Assembly (NCBI GenBank): GCA_964419545.1
Contig: CAYQQU010000025.1
Span: 7,067 to 71,066 of the forward strand
Length of the DNA: 64,000 nucleotides
Direction of reading: 5' to 3'
From: CAYQQU01 sp964419545
GTDB lineage: Bacteria; Bacteroidota; Bacteroidia; Chitinophagales; Saprospiraceae
Positions within the stretch are counted from its first letter, which is position 1. Each line of letters starts with the position of its first letter. Position numbers and translations under genes: made by a program. Below are positions 17,709-26,778 of the stretch, piece after piece. Under the pieces are notes generated by a model. That model did not search any database. It saw only the letters and a list, made by a program, of their open reading frames with translations, and was not told the DNA's origin.

Positions 17709-17766
17709 TGTGAATGACCCGCAGCTTCGCCCGCCCGCGGGCGATCGCGCGATTAAATATTTAAAG

Positions 17767-18396
17767 ATGAAACTCGAGGTTTTAAATATCAAGGGAGAGA
17801 GCACGGGGCGCACCGTTGAGCTGCCCGAAGAGATCTTCGGCATCGAGCCGAACGAACACTCGGTCTACCTCGCGGTAAAGCAGTACCTGGCCAACCAGCG
17901 CCAGGGCACCCACAAAGCTAAAGAGCGCAACGAAGTGGCGGGCTCCACCCGTAAACTGAAGCGCCAGAAAGGAACGGGCACCGCGCGCGCCGGCGATATC
18001 AAGAACCCCATGTTCCGGGGCGGCGGCCGTATCTTCGGCCCGCGTCCGCGCGACTACCGCTTCAAGCTCAACCGCAAAGTGCGCCGCCTGGCCCGCGCTT
18101 CGGCCTTCTCGTCCAAAGCCTCCGGCGGCGATATCCTCGTAGTGGAAGACTTCTCCTTCGAGTCGCCGCGCACCAAAGAGCTGGTCAATATCCTGACCAA
18201 CCTGCAGGTGGCGGACAACAAGTCGATCCTGGTGACCACCGATTACGAAAAAGAGGTCTACCTGTCGGGCCGCAACCTGCCCAACTCGGGCGTGGTGCGG
18301 GCGCAAGACCTGAACACGTACCAGATCCTCAACGCCGGTAAGCTCGTCCTGTCGGAAGGCGCCGTCGAGAAGATCAAGCAAACATTCGATAACTAA
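17767..18396 (+). CDS. rplD: 50S ribosomal protein L4
   Basis: 209 residues from the ATG at 17767 ('MKLEVLNIKGEST'); an in-frame start at 17710 would add 19 residues foreign to L4. The exit-tunnel loop region 'KLKRQKGTGTARAGD' is intact. In E. coli L4 also represses its own operon; whether that applies here is unknown. Confidence 0.97.
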   Translation: MKLEVLNIKGESTGRTVELPEEIFGIEPNEHSVYLAVKQYLANQRQGTHKAKERNEVAGSTRKLKRQKGTGTARAGDIKNPMFRGGGRIFGPRPRDYRFKLNRKVRRLARASAFSSKASGGDILVVEDFSFESPRTKELVNILTNLQVADNKSILVTTDYEKEVYLSGRNLPNSGVVRAQDLNTYQILNAGKLVLSEGAVEKIKQTFDN

Positions 18397-18425
18397 GCGC
18401 CGCCGGCGATCTGAATCGAAAGAAA

Positions 18426-18722
18426 ATGGCAAAGACAATTTTAGTAAAACCGATCATCACGGAAAAGGCCGAAAACCTTTCCGAATCGCTCAACCAGTAC
18501 ACCTTCGTGGTGCACCGCAACGCCAATAAGATCGAAATCAGAAAAGCGGTCGAGGCGATGTACCAGGTCAACGTGGAGCGCGTCAACACGATCATCATGC
18601 CGGCGAAAGCGAAAAACCGCACCACCCGGTCGGGGATCATTCAGGGCCGCGTGCCTGCTTTCAAAAAAGCAGTGGTGACCCTGGCCGACGGAGAAGAGAT
18701 CGACTTCTTCGGAGATATTTAA
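18426..18722 (+). CDS. rplW: 50S ribosomal protein L23
   Basis: 98 residues beginning 'MAKTILVKPIITEKAENLSE', the usual L23 start, with 'NKIEIRKAVEAMYQVNVERVNT'-type core. L23 surrounds the tunnel exit and docks trigger factor and SRP. 29 bases after rplD and 32 before rplB. Confidence 0.96.
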   Translation: MAKTILVKPIITEKAENLSESLNQYTFVVHRNANKIEIRKAVEAMYQVNVERVNTIIMPAKAKNRTTRSGIIQGRVPAFKKAVVTLADGEEIDFFGDI

Positions 18723-18754
18723 TACCGAGTATTCTTTAAAAGAAAACATTAACC

Positions 18755-19591
18755 ATGCCAGTCAAGAAGTACAATCCGGTTACTCCCGGAACGAGATTCA
18801 GACTCGGTAGCACTTTTTCCGAGATCACGACCGACAAGCCCGAGAAGAGCTTGCTGGCGCCCATAAAAAGGACTGGAGGCCGGAATAACCAGGGCCGGAT
18901 GACGGTCCGCTATCGCGGCGGCGGCCACAAGCGCCGTTATCGCATCATCGATTTCAAGCGCGATAAGGATGATATGGCGGCTACGGTCAAGACCATTGAG
19001 TACGACCCGAACCGCACGGCCTATATTGCTCTGCTGGAATACCAGGACGGCGAGAAGCGCTACATCATCGCGCCCAACGGCCTGAAGGTCGGCGATGAAG
19101 TGATGTCGGGTGAAAAGGCGGGCCCGAATACGGGCAACGCGCTTTACCTGCGCGACATTCCGATGGGAGCGACCATCCACGCCATCGAGATGCAGCCCGG
19201 TCACGGCGCCGCACTGGCCCGCAGCGCCGGCACCTCGGCTACCCTCACCGGCCGCGAAGGCAAATACGCCAGCATCAAGCTGCCCTCGGGGGAAGTGCGC
19301 CGCGTTCTGCAACTATGTAAAGCGACCATCGGCAGTACGTCCAACCCGGACCACGCATTGGAAGAATACGGCAAAGCCGGCCGCAAACGCTGGGTGGGCC
19401 GTCGCCCGCGGACGCGCGGCGTAGCCATGAACCCCGTAGACCACCCCATGGGCGGCGGCGAAGGCCGCGCTTCGGGCGGCCACCCGCAGTCGCGCAACGG
19501 CCAGATGGCTAAAGGCGAGAAAACGCGGAATCCGAAAAAACATTCAAGCCGCCTGATCATCACGCGTCGCAAAAAGCGCAAGAGCAAATAA
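18755..19591 (+). CDS. rplB: 50S ribosomal protein L2
   Basis: 278 residues. The conserved 'VDHPMGGGEGRASGG' near residue 230, with the His implicated in peptidyl transfer, and the basic C-terminus 'LIITRRKKRKSK' identify it. Essential for subunit association. Confidence 0.98.
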   Translation: MPVKKYNPVTPGTRFRLGSTFSEITTDKPEKSLLAPIKRTGGRNNQGRMTVRYRGGGHKRRYRIIDFKRDKDDMAATVKTIEYDPNRTAYIALLEYQDGEKRYIIAPNGLKVGDEVMSGEKAGPNTGNALYLRDIPMGATIHAIEMQPGHGAALARSAGTSATLTGREGKYASIKLPSGEVRRVLQLCKATIGSTSNPDHALEEYGKAGRKRWVGRRPRTRGVAMNPVDHPMGGGEGRASGGHPQSRNGQMAKGEKTRNPKKHSSRLIITRRKKRKSK

Positions 19592-19651
19592 TTTTTAAAT
19601 ATCAGCCATCGGCGGCAGCCATTATGCCGGCAGCCGCATAAAAAACAGCAC

Positions 19652-19918
19652 ATGGCAAGATCGATAAAAAAAGGACCATACGTTTTCCACAAACTGCTCG
19701 ATAAGGTGCAGAAGGCCAAAGAGTCCAAAAAGAAAACCGTGATCAAAACCTGGTCGCGCGCCTCGATGATCATCCCGGATATGGTAGGGGAGACCATCGC
19801 TGTGCACAACGGTAAGACTTTCGTGCCGGTATACATTACGGAAAACATGGTCGGGCACAAACTCGGAGAGTTCGCGCCTACGCGCAACTTCCGCGGCCAC
19901 TCGGGCAACCGCAAGTAA
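19652..19918 (+). CDS. rpsS: 30S ribosomal protein S19
   Basis: 88 residues. 'MARSIKKGPYVFHKLLDKV' and the C-terminal 'GHKLGEFAPTRNFRGH' are classic S19, which contacts S13 in the 30S head. Confidence 0.97.
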   Translation: MARSIKKGPYVFHKLLDKVQKAKESKKKTVIKTWSRASMIIPDMVGETIAVHNGKTFVPVYITENMVGHKLGEFAPTRNFRGHSGNRK

Positions 19919-19993
19919 AGGCTGCGCCGGGAAGTAACGAAGACATACTAAGGTCACGGCTGCCGACAAAGCAGCGATAAAAATAATGACGTA

Positions 19994-20419
19994 ATGGAAG
20001 CAGTAGCCAAACTCAGAAATTGTCCGATGTCCGCACGCAAGATGCGGCTGGTCGTCGACAATATCCGCGGCAAGAGTGTCGAGGAAGCACTGGATATTCT
20101 GCGTTTCACGAAAAAAGAAGCCGCCGTCTGGTTGGAAAAGGTCGTGCTTTCGGCTATTGCCAACTGGGAATACAAACTGGACGGCGCGGAAAACGCTGAC
20201 GACTACGATCTGTTTATCAAAACGGCGCTGGTCGACGAAGGCACCATGCTCAAGCGTTTCCGCCCGGCGCCCCACGGCCGCGCCCACCGCATCCGCAAAC
20301 GCACCAACCACGTCACCATCGTGGTGGAAAATCGCGCACCGCTTGAACTGGCGGAAGAGGAGGAAATAGAAGACGCCGTGGAAGTGGAAGAAGTGGAGAC
20401 GGAAGGCGGCGAAGATTAA
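19994..20419 (+). CDS. rplV: 50S ribosomal protein L22 with acidic C-terminal tail
   Basis: 141 residues against about 110 in most bacteria. The core ('MSARKMRLVVDNIRGKSVEE', 'APHGRAHRIRKRTNHVTIVV') is normal and includes the tunnel-wall hairpin. The last 25 or so residues are strongly acidic ('EEEEIEDAVEVEEVETEGG'). Similar charged tails occur on S3 and L17 in this cluster. Confidence 0.96.
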   Translation: MEAVAKLRNCPMSARKMRLVVDNIRGKSVEEALDILRFTKKEAAVWLEKVVLSAIANWEYKLDGAENADDYDLFIKTALVDEGTMLKRFRPAPHGRAHRIRKRTNHVTIVVENRAPLELAEEEEIEDAVEVEEVETEGGED

Positions 20420-20446
20420 TTTTAAAATCAATTTACACCATTTGAT

Positions 20447-21211
20447 ATGGGGCAAAAGACAAATCCAATTGGTAATCGTTTAGGGATCATCCGGGGTTGG
20501 GAATCCAACTGGTTCGGCGGAAAAGACTACGGCCACAAAGTGGTCGAAGACGAAAAGATCCGCACCTACCTGATGGCCCGTGTGCAGAAGGGGGGGATTG
20601 CGCGCATCATTATCGAGCGCACCCTGAAGCGCATCACGGTTACCATTCACACCTCGCGCCCGGGGATCATCATCGGCAAGGGCGGCCAGGAAGTCGATCG
20701 CATCCGGGAAGAGCTCAAGAAGCTGACCGGCAAAGATATCCAGATCAACATCATCGAGATCAGGAAGCCTGAGCTCGATGCGGCGATCGTCGCTGAGTCG
20801 ATCGCCAAGCAGCTCGAAGCCCGGATCAATTATCGCCGGGCCATCAAGATGGCGATCCAGTCGACCATGCGCGCCGGCGCCGAAGGCATCAAGGTCCGCA
20901 TCGCCGGTCGCCTCAACGGCGCCGAAATGGCCCGTCGTGAGGAATACAAAGAAGGCCGTACGCCGCTGCACACTTTCCGCGCCGATATCGACTATTCGCT
21001 CAAAGAAGCGGCTACCGTTTACGGTAAGATCGGCGTGAAGGTCTGGATCTGCAAAGGCGAAGTGTTCGGCAAGCGCGACCTGTCACCCAACGTCGGTGTC
21101 AATAAGCGCGGGGATAAAGACCGGAGTGGTGGTGACCGCCGCGGAGGCGACCGCCGCGGAGGGCGTCGGGGCGACCGCCGGGGCGGCCAAAGAAATGACC
21201 GGCGCCGTTAG
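20447..21211 (+). CDS. rpsC: 30S ribosomal protein S3 with RGG-type tail
   Basis: 254 residues. The KH domain with 'IIIGKGGQEVD' and the C-terminal 'TYGKIGVKVWICKGE' are intact. After about residue 220 comes a tail rich in repeated 'DRRGG' units, ending in RRR, absent from E. coli S3 of 233 residues. S3 lies at the mRNA entry channel and helps unwind mRNA; a basic RGG tail could touch RNA (inference). Confidence 0.96.
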   Translation: MGQKTNPIGNRLGIIRGWESNWFGGKDYGHKVVEDEKIRTYLMARVQKGGIARIIIERTLKRITVTIHTSRPGIIIGKGGQEVDRIREELKKLTGKDIQINIIEIRKPELDAAIVAESIAKQLEARINYRRAIKMAIQSTMRAGAEGIKVRIAGRLNGAEMARREEYKEGRTPLHTFRADIDYSLKEAATVYGKIGVKVWICKGEVFGKRDLSPNVGVNKRGDKDRSGGDRRGGDRRGGRRGDRRGGQRNDRRR

Positions 21212-21231
21212 TAAAAGTTCAAAATTAACCG

Positions 21232-21239
21232 TACCTTTG
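21232..21239 (+). promoter_or_regulatory. internal promoter candidate before rplP
   Basis: TACCTTTG at 21232-21239, within CCGTACCTTTGC, exactly the sequence found at the rpsL promoter. No perfect TTG at -33. It lies in the 133-base rpsC-rplP gap, long for this operon. Confidence 0.5.
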
Positions 21240-21344
21240 CCAAGCTTTTTTGGAAGGTAGGGCTTTCGTTCCGCATTTTCGGAGCAAACAATTGATAATC
21301 AGCTTTCAAGCGATATTCCGCTTGCAAGCCCAAAATGGCTTACG

Positions 21345-21758
21345 ATGTTACAGCCGAAAAGAACGAAGTATCGCAAACAACAGAAAGGGAGAAATAGAGG
21401 CCTGGCTTATAAAGGCAGCTCCATTTCATTCGGCTCTTTCGGATTGAAGGCCATGACCGGCGGGCGCATCACCAACCGCCAGATCGAATCGGCCCGTATT
21501 GCGATGACGCGTTACATGAAGCGGGAAGGCAAAGTGTGGATTCGCATCTTTCCCGACAAACCCATTACCTCCAAGCCCCAGGAAGTGCGGATGGGTAAAG
21601 GTAAAGGCGCCCTCGACCACTACGTCGCTATGATCAAGCCGGGGCGCATCCTGTTTGAGATCGACGGCGTGCCCGACGAAGTAGCCGAAGAAGCCCTGCG
21701 CCTGGCGGCGCAAAAACTGCCGGTGCTCACCAAAACGCTGAGACGCTTCGACGCCTGA
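21345..21758 (+). CDS. rplP: 50S ribosomal protein L16
   Basis: 137 residues from the ATG at 21345 ('MLQPKRTKYRKQQKGRNRGL'). 'GRITNRQIESARIAMTRYMK' and 'KPQEVRMGKGKGALDHYVA' identify L16, which helps place the CCA end of tRNA and stabilises the peptidyl-transferase region. Confidence 0.97.
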   Translation: MLQPKRTKYRKQQKGRNRGLAYKGSSISFGSFGLKAMTGGRITNRQIESARIAMTRYMKREGKVWIRIFPDKPITSKPQEVRMGKGKGALDHYVAMIKPGRILFEIDGVPDEVAEEALRLAAQKLPVLTKTLRRFDA

Positions 21759-21801
21759 GGCACAGGATATTTTGGAAAGACCGTAATAACCATAGCAGAA
21801 G

Positions 21802-22065
21802 ATGGCAACCAAAAAATATTTAGAACTTCAGGAATTTAACGATACCGATCTGGTTTCGGAACTGGCCGCTACCGAGTCGCAGTACCAAAAGCTGAAGTTC
21901 GACCACGCGATCAAAGGACTGGACAGCCCGCTGGTGTTGCGGGAAGTACGTCGCGACATCGCCCGGCTGAAAACGGAGATCCGCCGCCGGGAACTCAATA
22001 AATTATCGGCGGAAGAACTGGCGCTGCGTTCCCGCATCCGGCAGAGACGGCGCCGCAAAAACTAA
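21802..22065 (+). CDS. rpmC: 50S ribosomal protein L29
   Basis: 87 residues, about 20 longer than E. coli L29 because of a C-terminal extension ending 'RSRIRQRRRRKN'. The core has the expected two-helix pattern with 'PLVLREVRRDIARLKTEI'. It sits in the standard position between L16 and S17. Confidence 0.93.
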   Translation: MATKKYLELQEFNDTDLVSELAATESQYQKLKFDHAIKGLDSPLVLREVRRDIARLKTEIRRRELNKLSAEELALRSRIRQRRRRKN

Positions 22066-22130
22066 ATACGGACTTTCGGCGGCCGCAGTGCAACCACCTC
22101 ACTGCCGACGGCCGGAAAAGACCTAGCGAT

Positions 22131-22388
22131 ATGGTAGAAAGAAATCTAAGGAAAACCCGAATTGGGATAGTGGCCAGCAACAAGATGGAAAAGTCGATCT
22201 CCGTCACCGTGGAACGCCGCCTGCGCCACCCGATTTACGGCAAGTTCGTAAAGAAGACCCGTAAATTCATCGCCCACGACGAAAACAACGAATGCAACGT
22301 CGGCGATAAGGTTCGCATCATGGAAACGCGGCCGCTCAGCAAACGCAAACGCTGGCGCCTCGTCGAAATCCTGGAGCGGGCCAAGTAA
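22131..22388 (+). CDS. rpsQ: 30S ribosomal protein S17
   Basis: 85 residues. 'RIGIVASNKMEKSISVTVER' and 'DKVRIMETRPLSKRKRWRLV' are diagnostic OB-fold S17 segments. Primary 16S rRNA-binding protein. Confidence 0.97.
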   Translation: MVERNLRKTRIGIVASNKMEKSISVTVERRLRHPIYGKFVKKTRKFIAHDENNECNVGDKVRIMETRPLSKRKRWRLVEILERAK

Positions 22389-22421
22389 GTCCGTCGCCAA
22401 GCGCTTTAAATGTAAACAGCC

Positions 22422-22787
22422 ATGATTCAACAAGAAACAAGACTCCGGGTTGCCGACAATAGCGGCGCAAAAGAGGTGCTCTGCATCCGCGTGCTCGGAG
22501 GAACAAAGCGACGCTACGCCTCCGTCGGCGACAATATCGTGGTGACCGTGAAGGAAACTTCGCCCGGCGGCATCAAAAAAGGCGCCGTTTCTCAGGCGGT
22601 TATCGTACGCACCAAGAAAGAGATCCGCCGCAAAGACGGCTCGTACATCCGGTTTGACGACAACGCCTGCGTCCTGCTCAACGCCGCGGGCGAACCGCGC
22701 GGTACGCGTATCTTCGGACCGGTAGCGCGCGAGCTGCGCGAACGCGACTACATGCGTATCGTATCGCTCGCACCCGAAGTGCTCTGA
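22422..22787 (+). CDS. rplN: 50S ribosomal protein L14
   Basis: 121 residues beginning 'MIQQETRLRVADNSGAKEVL', with 'GTRIFGPVARELRERDYMRI' at the C-terminus. L14 forms intersubunit bridges. A 123-base gap with a hairpin follows before rplX. Confidence 0.98.
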   Translation: MIQQETRLRVADNSGAKEVLCIRVLGGTKRRYASVGDNIVVTVKETSPGGIKKGAVSQAVIVRTKKEIRRKDGSYIRFDDNACVLLNAAGEPRGTRIFGPVARELRERDYMRIVSLAPEVL

Positions 22788-22837
22788 ACACGCGCTCCGG
22801 TACATAAAAAGAAAAACGTTCCTGCCCGTCGCATTGC

Positions 22838-22877
22838 CGGCGGGCGGGATTCATATTAAATGCGATTGCGCCCGCCG
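22838..22877 (+). promoter_or_regulatory. hairpin in the rplN-rplX gap
   Basis: CGGCGGGCG (22838-22846) and CGCCCGCCG (22869-22877) pair perfectly across a 22-base loop. The loop contains ATTAAATGCGATTG, also found in the repeats near 2290 and 2450. No U-tract follows. Confidence 0.4.
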
Positions 22878-22910
22878 ACGAGGCCGGCCACTCAAAATAA
22901 CTGATCAACC

Positions 22911-23255
22911 ATGGCGAATGCAAAGCGATTTACTCCGAAGCTGAAGATCCAAAAAGGGGACAAAGTAGTCGTGATCGCCGGCGCTTACAGAGACAAGGAC
23001 CGCGCCCGGGAAGTACTGGAGGTATTTCCCGAAAAAAACCGGGCCATCGTCGAAGACGTTAACATCGTGAAGCGCCATACCAAGCCCACGCAGGATAATC
23101 CGGGGGGCATCATTGAAAAACCGGCTCCGATCAATATCTCCAACCTTATGCTGGTAGATCCCAAAACGGGCGAACCGACCCGCGTCGGCCGGCGCGTCAA
23201 CAGCGAGGGCAAACTGGAGCGCTATTCTAAAAAATCGGGCGAAACCATCAAGTGA
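22911..23255 (+). CDS. rplX: 50S ribosomal protein L24
   Basis: 114 residues. The KOW motif 'KIQKGDKVVVIAGAYRDKD' is at the N-terminus and 'NIVKRHTKPTQDNPGGIIEK' follows. Early assembly initiator of the 50S. Its stop codon overlaps the rplE start by one base, indicating translational coupling. Confidence 0.97.
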   Translation: MANAKRFTPKLKIQKGDKVVVIAGAYRDKDRAREVLEVFPEKNRAIVEDVNIVKRHTKPTQDNPGGIIEKPAPINISNLMLVDPKTGEPTRVGRRVNSEGKLERYSKKSGETIK

Positions 23256-23812
23256 TGAAATACTACCCTAGACTCAAGAAAAAATACCGCGAAGAGGTCG
23301 TCCCGGCGCTGATGGAACAATTTCAGTACGGTTCCATCATGGAAGTGCCGAAGGTCGTAAAGATCAGCCTGAATCAGGGCGTGGGCGCCGCTACCCAGGA
23401 TAAAAAGCTGGTCGATAACGCCCTGGAGGAAATGTCGATCATCACCGGGCAGCGGGCGGTAGCGACCAAAGCTCGCAAATCGGTATCTAACTTTAAACTG
23501 CGCGAAGGCATGCCCATCGGGGTGCGCGTCACCCTGCGCAACGAGCGCATGTACGATTTCCTCGACCGCCTCATCAACGTGGCCTTGCCGCGGGTGCGCG
23601 ACTTCCGCGGCATCAGCGACAAGAGCTTCGACGGCCGGGGCAACTATTCCATGGGGATCACGGAACACATCATTTTTCCGGAGATCGACCTGGATAAGGT
23701 AAGCCGCATTTCCGGTATGGACGTCACGATCGTCACCACCGCCAAGACGGACGCCGAGGCGCTCGCCCTGCTCAAATTGCTGGGCATGCCGTTCCAAAAT
23801 CAGCGCAATTAA
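23255..23812 (+). CDS. rplE: 50S ribosomal protein L5
   Basis: 185 residues from the ATG at 23255, which overlaps the rplX stop (TGATG); a GTG one codon earlier is less likely. 'VVKISLNQGVGAATQDKK', 'TGQRAVATKARKSVSNFKLR' and 'RDFRGISDKSFDGRGNYSMG' identify L5, which binds 5S rRNA. Confidence 0.97.
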   Translation: MKYYPRLKKKYREEVVPALMEQFQYGSIMEVPKVVKISLNQGVGAATQDKKLVDNALEEMSIITGQRAVATKARKSVSNFKLREGMPIGVRVTLRNERMYDFLDRLINVALPRVRDFRGISDKSFDGRGNYSMGITEHIIFPEIDLDKVSRISGMDVTIVTTAKTDAEALALLKLLGMPFQNQRN

Positions 23813-23830
23813 TCGATATAAACTGTAATC

Positions 23831-24100
23831 ATGGCTAGAAAATCACTCATCGCACGGGAACGCAAACGCGCAAAAATGGTCGCCAAATACGCCGATCTGC
23901 GCAAACAGCTGAAGGAAGAAGGACGCTGGGACGAACTGGACAAGCTGCCGCGCAATTCCAACCCGATCCGGCTGCACAACCGCTGCAAACTGACCGGGCG
24001 CCCCAAAGGCTACATGCGCGACTTCGGCCTCTGCCGGATCAAGTTCCGCGAAATGGCCCTCGAAGGGAAAATCCCGGGCGTAACTAAAGCCAGTTGGTAA
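23831..24100 (+). CDS. rpsN: 30S ribosomal protein S14 (zinc-independent form)
   Basis: 89 residues, the longer cysteine-poor type. The C-terminal 'NRCKLTGRPKGYMRDFGLCR' has only two Cys, so no four-Cys zinc site. S14 belongs to the 30S head and enters late in assembly. Confidence 0.97.
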   Translation: MARKSLIARERKRAKMVAKYADLRKQLKEEGRWDELDKLPRNSNPIRLHNRCKLTGRPKGYMRDFGLCRIKFREMALEGKIPGVTKASW

Positions 24101-24116
24101 ATCTCAATTCGCAAAG

Positions 24117-24524
24117 ATGATTGTAACAGATCCTATAGCAGATTATCTGACCCGCATTCGCAATGCCCAGCAGGCTGGCCATCGCATCGTAAATATTCCG
24201 GGTTCGAACCTCAAGAAGCAGATCACGGAAATTCTTTACGAACAGGGTTACATTCTCAAGTACAAGTTCGAAGAGGAGGGCTTCCACGGTCAGGGCACCA
24301 TCAAGATCGCCATCAAATACGACCCGACGACCAAGCAGCCGGTGATCCGCGACCTGCAGCGCCTCAGCAAACCCGGCTTGCGCCAGTACAAGAAAGCCAA
24401 AGAGCTGCCGCGCATTATCAACGGCCTGGGGATCGCCATCGTATCGACCTCCTACGGACTGATGACCGACAAGCAGGCCCGCGAAAAAAACCTGGGCGGA
24501 GAAGTGCTCTGTTACGTCTACTAA
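24117..24524 (+). CDS. rpsH: 30S ribosomal protein S8
   Basis: 135 residues. 'DPIADYLTRIRNAQQAGH' at the N-terminus and 'STSYGLMTDKQAREKNLGGE' at the C-terminus are diagnostic. In E. coli S8 represses spc translation by binding mRNA near rplE; no comparable site was identified here. Confidence 0.97.
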   Translation: MIVTDPIADYLTRIRNAQQAGHRIVNIPGSNLKKQITEILYEQGYILKYKFEEEGFHGQGTIKIAIKYDPTTKQPVIRDLQRLSKPGLRQYKKAKELPRIINGLGIAIVSTSYGLMTDKQAREKNLGGEVLCYVY

Positions 24525-24550
24525 TTTTTGAAAGTTAAAATCAGAAGACC

Positions 24551-25105
24551 ATGTCTAGAGTAGGTAAAGCGCCTATTGAACTGCCGCAAGGCGTACAGGT
24601 CGATATCAGCAAAGGCAATCTGGTAACGGTGAAAGGGCCGAAAGGCGAGTTGCAGCAGCAAGTCGATCCCGACATCAAGCTGGAAATGGAAGACGGGCAA
24701 CTGGTGCTTACCCGCCCCACCGAGCAGAAGCGCCACCGCGCCATGCACGGCCTCTACCGGGCATTGGTCAACAATATGGTGGTCGGCGTCTCCCAGGGCT
24801 TCGTCAAAGAACTGGAAGTGGTCGGGGTCGGTTATCGCGCCTCCAATACGGGGCAGCTGCTGGAATTGACGGTAGGGTATTCCCACCCCATCATGTTCGC
24901 TATTCCCGATGAAGTGAAGCTGGAAACGAAAACGGAAAAAGGCAAAGCGCCCGTCATCCGCCTGGAGAGCACCGACAAACAGCTGCTGGGACAGGTGGCC
25001 GCCAAGATCCGCAGCTTCCGCAAACCCGAACCTTACAAAGGCAAAGGTATCCGCGAATTGGGCGAAGAAATCCGTCGCAAAGCCGGCAAAACCGCCGCTA
25101 AATAA
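24551..25105 (+). CDS. rplF: 50S ribosomal protein L6
   Basis: 184 residues. 'MSRVGKAPIELPQGVQVDI', 'GVGYRASNTGQLLELTVGYS' and the C-terminal 'KPEPYKGKGIRELGEEIRRK' are typical. L6 lies near the factor-binding site. Confidence 0.97.
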   Translation: MSRVGKAPIELPQGVQVDISKGNLVTVKGPKGELQQQVDPDIKLEMEDGQLVLTRPTEQKRHRAMHGLYRALVNNMVVGVSQGFVKELEVVGVGYRASNTGQLLELTVGYSHPIMFAIPDEVKLETKTEKGKAPVIRLESTDKQLLGQVAAKIRSFRKPEPYKGKGIRELGEEIRRKAGKTAAK

Positions 25106-25173
25106 TATTTTATGTGTCATCGGGGTCTTGGGATGGCGCCGGCGCGCTTTCACTAAGGCTAAAATGAAAAAAA

Positions 25174-25527
25174 ATGGCATTCTCGAAATTACTCAGAAGG
25201 AAAAAGATACACGGCCAGCTCCGGCGCAAGATCACCGGTACTTTACAGCGCCCGCGGCTCAATGTATACCGCAGCAACCGCTACATCTACTGCCAGATCA
25301 TCGACGATCTGAACGGCCACACCCTGGTGTCGGCTTCTTCGCGAGAAGAAAGCGTGCCCACGGACGTCAACAAGACCGAGCAGGCCAAAGCCGTCGGTAA
25401 GTTGCTGGCCGAACGCGCCAAAGCAGCCAATATCGAAACGGTCGTTTTCGACCGCGGCGGCTACCTCTACCACGGACGTGTCAAAGCCCTGGCGGACAGC
25501 GCAAGAGAGGGCGGCATCCATTTTTAA
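25174..25527 (+). CDS. rplR: 50S ribosomal protein L18
   Basis: 117 residues. 'RPRLNVYRSNRYIYCQIIDD' and the C-terminal 'VVFDRGGYLYHGRVKALADS' are diagnostic. L18 binds 5S rRNA together with L5. Confidence 0.97.
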   Translation: MAFSKLLRRKKIHGQLRRKITGTLQRPRLNVYRSNRYIYCQIIDDLNGHTLVSASSREESVPTDVNKTEQAKAVGKLLAERAKAANIETVVFDRGGYLYHGRVKALADSAREGGIHF

Positions 25528-25548
25528 AATTTTTCAATTCAGCATATA

Positions 25549-26067
25549 ATGGCTAAAAAGAGCAACAACCGGGTCAAACCCGCGGAAACCGAACTCAAGG
25601 AAAAACTGGTGAACCTTAATCGCGTAGCGAAGGTGACCAAGGGCGGGCGCACGTTCAGCTTCGCCGCCATCGTGGTGGTCGGAGACGGGAAGGGCGCCGT
25701 GGGGCATGGCCTGGGTAAAGCGCGGGACGTTTCGGAAGCCATTTCCAAAGCAGTTGACGACGCCAAGAAAAACCTCATCAAGGTGCCGCTCTACAAGGGA
25801 ACCATCCCCCACGAACAAAAAGGCAAGTACGGCGCCGGACGGGTGTTCATCAAGCCGGCCGCCGACGGTACGGGTGTTATCGCGGGCGGCGCTATGCGGG
25901 CTGTGCTCGAGATCGCCGGCGTCCAGAATGTACTGGCCAAATCCATGGGCTCGTCTAACCCGCACAACGTCGTCAAAGCAACGATCGACGCCCTGGCGAA
26001 ACTGCGCAGCCCCATGGCGGTTGCCAAACACCGGAGCATCCCGATGGAAAAGTTGTTCAATGGCTAA
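25549..26067 (+). CDS. rpsE: 30S ribosomal protein S5
   Basis: 172 residues. The double-stranded-RNA-binding N-domain has 'LNRVAKVTKGGRTFSFAAIV' and 'DGKGAVGHGLGKARDVSEAI'. S5 affects decoding accuracy and spectinomycin sensitivity. Confidence 0.97.
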   Translation: MAKKSNNRVKPAETELKEKLVNLNRVAKVTKGGRTFSFAAIVVVGDGKGAVGHGLGKARDVSEAISKAVDDAKKNLIKVPLYKGTIPHEQKGKYGAGRVFIKPAADGTGVIAGGAMRAVLEIAGVQNVLAKSMGSSNPHNVVKATIDALAKLRSPMAVAKHRSIPMEKLFNG

Positions 26068-26121
26068 CTAGTTGGAAACGGGATGCGTATATTTGTCCCT
26101 TCCGGCCGAAAATCATAAACG

Positions 26122-26301
26122 ATGGGTAAAGTCAAGGTCACTCAGGTAAAAAGCCTGATCGATCGCCCCAAGCGGCAGAAAGATACTGTAAAGGCCCTGG
26201 GCCTGAAAAGGATCAACCATACGGTGGAGCACGAAGCTTCCCCGCAGATCATGGGTATGATCGCCAAAGTGAGCCACCTGGTGAAGGTGGAGGAAGTTTA
26301 A
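26122..26301 (+). CDS. rpmD: 50S ribosomal protein L30
   Basis: 59 residues, read directly from the ATG at 26122 to the TAA at 26299-26301. It begins 'MGKVKVTQVKSLIDRPKRQK' and has 'LGLKRINHTVEHEASPQIMG', the standard L30 pattern. It lies between rpsE and rplO as in most spc operons. Confidence 0.97.
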   Translation: MGKVKVTQVKSLIDRPKRQKDTVKALGLKRINHTVEHEASPQIMGMIAKVSHLVKVEEV

Positions 26302-26319
26302 CATTTTAACTGGAGAAGC

Positions 26320-26778
26320 ATGGAACTGCATAATCTGAAGCCCGCGAAAGGTTCAGTCAAAAATAGAAAGCGGATCGCCCGCGGCCAGGGCTCCGGCTAC
26401 GCCGGCACGGCTTCACGCGGCCACAAGGGCGCGCAGTCGCGCTCCGGCTACAAGCAGAAGCGCCATTTCGAAGGCGGCCAGATGCCGATTCAGATGCGCC
26501 TGCCCAAGCGCGGCTTCAAGAACCCCAACCGCGTGGTCTACGTACCGCTCAATCTCGACCTGTTGCAGATGATCAACGAAAAGTATGGTGTAACCGACAT
26601 TACTACGGAAAAACTGGTCGAGCTGGGCATTACCCGCAAGAAAGATCGCGTTAAAGTGCTGAGCCGGGGTGAATTGAAAACGCCGGTGACCGTCAGCGTT
26701 CACGCCTGCTCGGAAAACGCCAAGCAGGCGATCGAAAAGCTCGGAGGAAGCGTTAACATCGTCTCTAAAAAGCAGTAA
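26320..26778 (+). CDS. rplO: 50S ribosomal protein L15
   Basis: 152 residues. The glycine- and arginine-rich N-terminus ('KRIARGQGSGYAGTASRGHK') and 'FEGGQMPIQMRLPKRGF' identify L15. Its TAA overlaps the secY ATG by one base, so the two are likely translationally coupled. Confidence 0.97.
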   Translation: MELHNLKPAKGSVKNRKRIARGQGSGYAGTASRGHKGAQSRSGYKQKRHFEGGQMPIQMRLPKRGFKNPNRVVYVPLNLDLLQMINEKYGVTDITTEKLVELGITRKKDRVKVLSRGELKTPVTVSVHACSENAKQAIEKLGGSVNIVSKKQ